In this document: one piece after another, positions 5,472-8,444 of the stretch
Position numbering within the stretch: the stretch's first letter is position 1
How the letters are laid out: each line of letters begins with the position of its first letter
Assembly (NCBI GenBank): GCA_022866185.1
Contig: JALHUG010000004.1
Location: forward strand, 1-8,444
Direction: 5' to 3'
Source of the DNA: Dehalococcoidia bacterium
GTDB taxonomy: Bacteria; Chloroflexota; Dehalococcoidia; SM23-28-2
DNA: 8,444 nucleotides
The notes under the pieces: generated by a model
Databases searched by the model: none
What the model was told of the DNA's origin: nothing
What the model saw: only the letters and a program-made list of their open reading frames with translations
Program-made: the position numbers and the translations under genes

Positions 5472-5918
5472 TCAGACCCCCGTCGAGCCGTGGCCCGCCG
5501 GGCCGCGCTCCGTCTCTGATAGGGCCTCCACCTCCACGACCGGCAGGTCAGCCCAGCGGCCGATGACCAGTTGGGCGATGCGGTCGCCGTGGCGGATGGT
5601 GTATGAATCGAGGGCGCCGAAGACGTGCATGGTGACCAGCACCTCGCCCCGGTAGTCGCTGTCGATGGTGCCGAAGGCGACGCCCACCCCCTTGGCCGAC
5701 AGGCCGGAGCGAGGCCGCACCTGGGCATCGTAGCCCGGCGGCAGCTCGATGGCGATGCCTGTGGGCACCAGGACAGGGTCTCGCCCCAGCTCGATGGAGC
5801 CTGCGGCTTCGATGCAGGCGAACAGGTCGAGGCCGGTGGAGCCAGGGGTGGCCCGCTGGGGAAGCCTGGCTCCCGGCCGCAGTCGCCTTACCTTAAGGGT
5901 AGATGCGTCTTCAGCCAT
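5472..5918 (-). CDS. dut: Deoxyuridine 5'-triphosphate nucleotidohydrolase (dUTPase)
   Basis: This 148-residue trimeric-type dUTPase hydrolyses dUTP to dUMP and pyrophosphate. It keeps uracil out of DNA and supplies dUMP for thymidylate synthesis. All five family motifs are readable in order: I PGSTGLDLFA (25-34), II RPRSGLSAKG (68-77), III GTIDSDYRGEV (83-93) with catalytic Asp86 and Tyr89, IV GDRIAQLVI (111-119), V RGPAGHGSTGV (138-148). In motif V the usual Phe that stacks on the uracil is His143. The start is ATG 5918; no strong ribosome site precedes it. An inverted repeat AACAGC/GCTGTT (5928-5944) sits just upstream and could be an operator or part of the leader. It is followed on the same strand by the rubrerythrin gene after a repeat copy, and preceded by two REP-like units. 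Confidence 0.96.
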   Translation of the reverse strand: MAEDASTLKVRRLRPGARLPQRATPGSTGLDLFACIEAAGSIELGRDPVLVPTGIAIELPPGYDAQVRPRSGLSAKGVGVAFGTIDSDYRGEVLVTMHVFGALDSYTIRHGDRIAQLVIGRWADLPVVEVEALSETERGPAGHGSTGV

Positions 5919-5960
5919 GGTTCAGAGAACAGCTCGTTGCTGTTGAGACACCCATTATCC

Positions 5961-6012
5961 CCGCTCATCCTGAGCTTGTCGAAGGATGGTTCGACAGGCT
6001 CACCATGAGCGG
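5961..6012. repeat. REP-like inverted repeat, unit 1
   Basis: A 52-base element with 23-base arms matching at 20 of 23 positions: CCGCTCATCCTGAGC then TTGTCGAA (5961-5983), against TTCGACA then GGCTCACCATGAGCGG (5990-6012), with loop GGATGG. The motifs CTGAGCTTGTCGAAGG and TTCGACAGGCTCA are of a kind seen in many bacterial genomes as dispersed intergenic repeats (established knowledge, from memory). It lies 43 bases upstream of dut. Confidence 0.85.
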
Positions 6013-6017
6013 GCTGG

Positions 6018-6080
6018 GCACCGCTCGCCCTGAGACTGTCCTGAGCGCAGCCGAAGGGCTTGTCGAAGGGTGAGTGGTGC
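6018..6080. repeat. REP-like inverted repeat, unit 2 (diverged, adjacent)
   Basis: The outer arms GCACCGCTCGCCC (6018-6030) and GGGTGAGTGGTGC (6068-6080) pair with two G-T wobbles. The interior contains CTGAG and CTTGTCGAAGG, as in unit 1. It begins six bases after unit 1, so the two form a tandem pair. GTTTTTC follows directly on the plus strand, giving the outline of a plus-strand terminator, but no plus-strand gene ends nearby. Confidence 0.7.
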
Positions 6081-6144
6081 GTTTTTCAGCAGCCTCCTCT
6101 GGCATGCTGCAAGTCGATTGTAGGCTGGGTTGGTCGTGCGGTAA

Positions 6145-6165
6145 AGGCAGGAGCCAGGCCTGCCT
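6145..6165 (-). terminator. Weak hairpin downstream of the 102-residue gene
   Basis: AGGCAGG and CCTGCCT form a seven-pair stem with a seven-base loop, 64 bases past the stop on the minus strand. Only TTTA follows, so termination here would be inefficient. Confidence 0.25.
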
Positions 6166-6228
6166 GCCGCGCAAAGTGGAGTGACTTAGGGGTGTGTTCC
6201 TGGGGGTGGAGATGGTCGCTGGCGGGGG

Positions 6229-6537
6229 CTATGCGTCGGCGATCAGGTCGACGCTCGCCTGCTCGAGGACTTGGCACCACCAGGCTATCGTCTTGCGGTC
6301 CCAGTGCCCCCAGCCATCCTCCACCGTCTTCAAGACCGCCTGCACCGTCATGTAGCCGCAGTTCCTGCCTGGCTGAAATTCCCCGATGTAAATGGGGGCG
6401 TCAGGCTCGATCTGGCCGCTGATGACGCTGAGCTTGATCGCCACCCAGTTCGATGCCAGCGACTCTTGTAGCTCGGACAGGGGCTTGCCCAATGGTGATG
6501 CAAGGAACTCTCTAACTCGCCTGAGCACATGAATCAT
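6229..6537 (-). CDS. Hypothetical protein, 102 residues
   Basis: I do not recognise this protein. It is probably a soluble cytoplasmic protein: there is no signal peptide or membrane segment. It is rich in Trp towards the C-terminus (Trp31, 76, 79, 86, 87), including WGHWDRKTIAWW at 76-87, and has two Cys (60, 88). Coding is supported by the ribosome site GGGAGG (6552-6547) nine bases before ATG 6537 and by a sensible amino-acid composition. Codon use differs from its neighbours: AGA, AGG, CGA, CTA, CAA, TTG and ATA all appear, and the first 30 codons are less GC-rich, which could mean later acquisition. It sits upstream of dut on the same strand, separated by 310 bases of repeats, so a shared operon is unlikely. 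It lies between inverted copies 2 and 3 of the two-hairpin repeat. Confidence 0.65.
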   Translation of the reverse strand: MIHVLRRVREFLASPLGKPLSELQESLASNWVAIKLSVISGQIEPDAPIYIGEFQPGRNCGYMTVQAVLKTVEDGWGHWDRKTIAWWCQVLEQASVDLIADA

Positions 6538-6546
6538 GCCTATCTG

Positions 6547-6552
6547 CCTCCC
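6547..6552 (-). promoter_or_regulatory. Ribosome-binding site of the 102-residue gene
   Basis: GGGAGG on the minus strand, nine bases before ATG 6537. It is the main support for this otherwise unrecognised small gene being translated. Confidence 0.6.
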
Positions 6553-6724
6553 GCTATGTCATCTGGGAATGGCGGTGGGCCATCGCCAGGAAGATGGATC
6601 GGGGCCGCACCCCCTCAACGTCAGGCTAGCACTTTGGCCTGGCGTGTTACATAACAGCAGGGTGAAGAGCGGTAGAAAGCCGGTGAAAGAAGGGTCAGTG
6701 CGGCATCGCCGCCATGGCAACGCA

Positions 6725-6828
6725 GACACCCAACCCCAGCCTGAAGACTGGGGCATGAAGGGGCGAATCTGATGCCCCCCCGACAGGTCGGGGGGGTCGG
6801 GAATCAGGCCACCAGCGGCGAACCACCT
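6725..6828 (+). repeat. Dispersed two-hairpin repeat, copy 3 (inverted relative to copies 1 and 2)
   Basis: On the plus strand: hairpin 1 CCCCAGCCTGAAGACTGGGG (6734-6753), a 22-base linker GCATGAAG...TCTGATG, hairpin 2 with arms CCCCCCCGA (6775-6783) and TCGGGGGGG (6788-6796), then the tail GAATC, GCCACC, GCGAACC. Hairpin 2 has a different sequence from copy 2 (CCCCCGCC/GGCGGGGG), yet both arms changed together and the stem is kept. It ends about 70 bases before the PHP start. Confidence 0.88.
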
Positions 6829-6895
6829 GCCAGCCGCTCTCCTTCCCCTCGGCCCTATCTGCATGCTACTCTGGTCTAGATGGGGTCAGCAGATA

Positions 6896-7606
6896 ATGAC
6901 AGACCAACCAAAGAGGCCGAAGGGTATGGTGGTGGACATGCATGTCCACACCTCCATCGGCTCCCCCGATAGCAATCTCACGCCGGCGCGACTGGCGGAG
7001 ATCGCCCGCGAGATCGGCCTCGACGGCCTGGTCATCGCTGAGCACGAAACCCCCTGGCCCAGGGAGCAACTGGAGTCTTTCCGCCAACAGACCGGCCTCT
7101 TCGTCTGCAGCACCCGCGAGTGGGACACCGACTTCGGCCACATCATCGTCCTGGGCCTGAACCGCGATGCCGAGGGGATTGAGCGAGCGGAGGAGCTGCA
7201 CCGCCTGGCGCTGGCCGAAGGCGGCTTCATAATCCTGGCCCACCCCTTCCGCTTTTTCCCCAGCCACTCCAACCGCCTCTTCGGCCTCCAGTACGATCCC
7301 TCGGCCTTGACGGCAGCGGAGCTGGCTCAGCACCATGCCTTCGAGCTGGTGGATGCGATCGAGGTGCTGAACTACGCCTGCACCGAAAAGGAGAATCAGC
7401 TGGCCCAAGAGGCGGCACAGCTGCTGGGAAAGCGAGGCGTGGCCGGCAGCGACGCCCACACCTACATGGAGGTCGGCCGCTGCGTCACCATCCTCGATCG
7501 GGCGGTCGAAAGCGAGGAAGAGCTTATCGAAGAGCTGCGTGCCGGCCGCTACCACGTTGCTCGGCGCGAGCCCACCGGCGAGTACGTGCCGCTGGCGGGC
7601 TCATAG
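6896..7606 (+). CDS. PHP-domain metal-dependent phosphoesterase
   Basis: This 236-residue protein has a stand-alone PHP domain (polymerase and histidinol phosphatase fold), a multi-metal phosphoesterase, probably cytosolic. The metal-ligand motifs are present in order: DMHVHTS (His16, His18), AEHE (Glu49, His50), REWD with Glu75, FGHIIVLG with His82, AHPFR with His116, and GSDAH with Asp186 and His188. This set resembles family members acting on small phosphates or nucleotides; the substrate cannot be assigned. The start is uncertain. ATG 6896 is chosen, with GGGG ten bases upstream; ATG 6863 adds 11 unconserved residues, and ATG 6926 leaves DMHVHT almost at the N-terminus. The stop overlaps that of larE by six bases, tail to tail. 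It is the only plus-strand gene in this part of the window. Confidence 0.92.
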   Translation: MTDQPKRPKGMVVDMHVHTSIGSPDSNLTPARLAEIAREIGLDGLVIAEHETPWPREQLESFRQQTGLFVCSTREWDTDFGHIIVLGLNRDAEGIERAEELHRLALAEGGFIILAHPFRFFPSHSNRLFGLQYDPSALTAAELAQHHAFELVDAIEVLNYACTEKENQLAQEAAQLLGKRGVAGSDAHTYMEVGRCVTILDRAVESEEELIEELRAGRYHVARREPTGEYVPLAGS

Positions 7607-8404
7607 CCGGGAGAGCATCTGGTTCAGGCTGCCCGTTTTGTAGCCCTCGAGGTCCAGGGTGATGTAGCGATAGCCCAGCTCTCGCAGCCTGTCCACCACC
7701 GCCCGTCGGTTGGCCTCCGGCGTCAGAAGGGCCATGCCTGCCTCGTCGGTCTCGATGCGGGCCACGCTGTCGTGGTGGCGGACGCGTAGCTGGCGCACGC
7801 CCAGGGAGCGGATGAACTCCTCGGCCTGGGCGATGCGATTCAGGGCCTCGACGGTCACCGGCGTCCCGTAGGGGATGCGCGAGGCCAGGCAGGCCATGGC
7901 CGGCTTGTCCCAGGTGGGCAACCCCAGTCGGCGGGAGAGGGCACGGATGTCGTCCTTGGTGAGGCTGGCCTCCACCAAGGGGCTGCGAACGCCGTGCTCA
8001 CGGGCGGCCTGCTGGCCGGGGCGGAAGTCGGTCAGGTCATCAGCGTTGGAGCCGTCGGCGATCCAGGCCATGCCCCGCTCGGTGGCCACCCGCCTGAGCT
8101 TGCCGTACAGTCCGTGCTTGCAGTGGGAGCAGCGCTGGGGGGAGTTGGCGACGTACGCGGGGTCGTCCATCTCGTCCGTCTCGATCAGCAGGTGGGTTAT
8201 GCCTATCTGGCGGGCCAGCTCCTGCGCCTCACTCACCTCCGACGGCGGCACCGCCGCTGACAGGCCGGTGACGGCGAGGGCGTCTTCCCCCAGCACATCG
8301 AAGGCCACTGCTGCCAGGAAGGTGCTGTCCACCCCTCCCGAGTAGGCCACCAGCAGGGAGCCCATCTCCGCCAGGGTCTGCCGCAGCCGCCTGAGCTTCT
8401 CCAT
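7601..8404 (-). CDS. larE: ATP-dependent sacrificial sulfur transferase LarE
   Basis: This 267-residue cytosolic PP-loop ATPase adenylylates and then thiolates the pyridinium-3,5-biscarboxylate precursor of the nickel-pincer nucleotide (NPN). NPN is the cofactor of lactate racemase LarA and related racemases/epimerases. The PP-loop SGGVDST (22-28) binds ATP. The family motif DKPAMACLASRIPYG (166-180) contains Cys172, matching the sacrificial Cys176 of the Lactobacillus plantarum enzyme. RCSHCK (91-96) has the family's other Cys pair, and SNADDLTDFRPG (119-130) is typical. No C-terminal Cys cluster is present, so this looks like the single-Cys sacrificial type and not the iron-sulfur type. Length is normal. 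The start is ATG 8404 with GGAGG about seven bases upstream. larB, larC and larA are not in the window, though 40 bases upstream the sequence ends. Confidence 0.95.
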   Translation of the reverse strand: MEKLRRLRQTLAEMGSLLVAYSGGVDSTFLAAVAFDVLGEDALAVTGLSAAVPPSEVSEAQELARQIGITHLLIETDEMDDPAYVANSPQRCSHCKHGLYGKLRRVATERGMAWIADGSNADDLTDFRPGQQAAREHGVRSPLVEASLTKDDIRALSRRLGLPTWDKPAMACLASRIPYGTPVTVEALNRIAQAEEFIRSLGVRQLRVRHHDSVARIETDEAGMALLTPEANRRAVVDRLRELGYRYITLDLEGYKTGSLNQMLSRL

Positions 8405-8408
8405 CCAA

Positions 8409-8418
8409 CCCCTCCCTT
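8409..8418 (-). promoter_or_regulatory. Ribosome-binding site of larE
   Basis: AAGGGAGGGG on the minus strand, about seven bases before ATG 8404; it supports this start. The remaining bases to 8444 show no recognisable promoter. Confidence 0.7.
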
Positions 8419-8444
8419 GCTAGCCCAGCCGACGGTGATCATAT

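Larger units (their letters stand above)
5919..6228. other. 310-base intergenic region upstream of dut
   Basis: No gene is supported here. From left to right it holds the AACAGC/GCTGTT inverted repeat (5928-5944), two related REP-like inverted-repeat units (5961-6012 and 6018-6080), a GTTTTTC run (6081-6087), a small hairpin AGGCAGG/CCTGCCT (6145-6165), and an unstructured G-rich stretch up to the stop of the 102-residue gene. A dut promoter presumably lies here, but I see no clear -10/-35 pair. Confidence 0.6.
6538..6895. other. 358-base intergenic region between the hypothetical and PHP genes
   Basis: The genes on either side are divergent, so both promoters should lie here. Near 6619-6644 there is a stem CGTCAGGC/GCCTGGCG with a G-T wobble and a ten-base loop. 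Repeat copy 3 occupies 6725-6828. A weak TACTCT (6866-6871) could be a -10 box for the PHP gene. A plus-strand open frame across 6536-6772 runs into the repeat and is not credible as a gene. Confidence 0.6.

Noticed and set aside
5306..5728. N-terminal extension of the rubrerythrin frame, 141 residues.
   Set aside because: It overlaps dut and repeat copy 2, and a strong ribosome site precedes the internal ATG at 5305 where family similarity begins.
6018..6087. Intrinsic plus-strand terminator (inverted repeat plus GTTTTTC).
   Set aside because: The loop is large, the stem has wobbles and no plus-strand gene ends upstream; better explained as a REP-like unit.
6536..6772. 78-residue plus-strand open frame in the intergenic region.
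   Set aside because: It runs into repeat copy 3, overlaps the start of the 102-residue gene and has no ribosome site or recognisable domain.

Overview
The window is GC-rich, densely coded DNA. It is probably from an uncultured member of the Chloroflexota (Dehalococcoidia- or Anaerolineae-like). That assignment is inferred from the high-GC codon use, the Thr/Pro-rich lipoprotein linker, the fused aminoglycoside-phosphotransferase-like/P-loop kinase, and the hairpin-type dispersed repeats. No rRNA or other marker gene is present to confirm it. I see no tRNA, rRNA, CRISPR array, transposase or phage gene.

Layout. Bases 1-66 hold a partial copy of a dispersed two-hairpin repeat. Three minus-strand genes follow, in transcription order from 2961 down to 88: a Nudix hydrolase, a Thr/Pro-linker lipoprotein with three Asp-rich FG-GAP-like motifs, and an alpha/beta hydrolase. 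Bases 2962-3281 are a non-coding region packed with palindromes; a 123-bp nested inverted repeat lies exactly symmetric about base 3120. A plus-strand gene then encodes a two-domain kinase-like ATPase ending at 4883. Its stop codon shares a CTAG with the stop of the next, minus-strand gene. A second minus-strand group runs from 6537 down to 4880: a 102-residue protein of unknown function, dUTPase (dut), and a short rubrerythrin. REP-like elements interrupt this group: two related inverted-repeat units upstream of dut, and a second copy of the two-hairpin repeat between dut and the rubrerythrin gene. A third, inverted copy precedes a plus-strand PHP-domain phosphoesterase. That gene meets larE (minus strand) tail to tail with a 6-base overlap.

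How the genes work together. Most are single-function housekeeping or stress genes: dUTP removal, a diiron peroxide-type protein, Nudix clean-up, and NPN-cofactor sulfur transfer. They do not form one visible pathway. No obvious new defence or metabolic system is visible. The most unusual content is the intergenic DNA: at least three distinct palindromic repeat families in about 8.4 kb, and one family keeps both of its hairpins and an alternative pairing in all copies where the sequence is complete.
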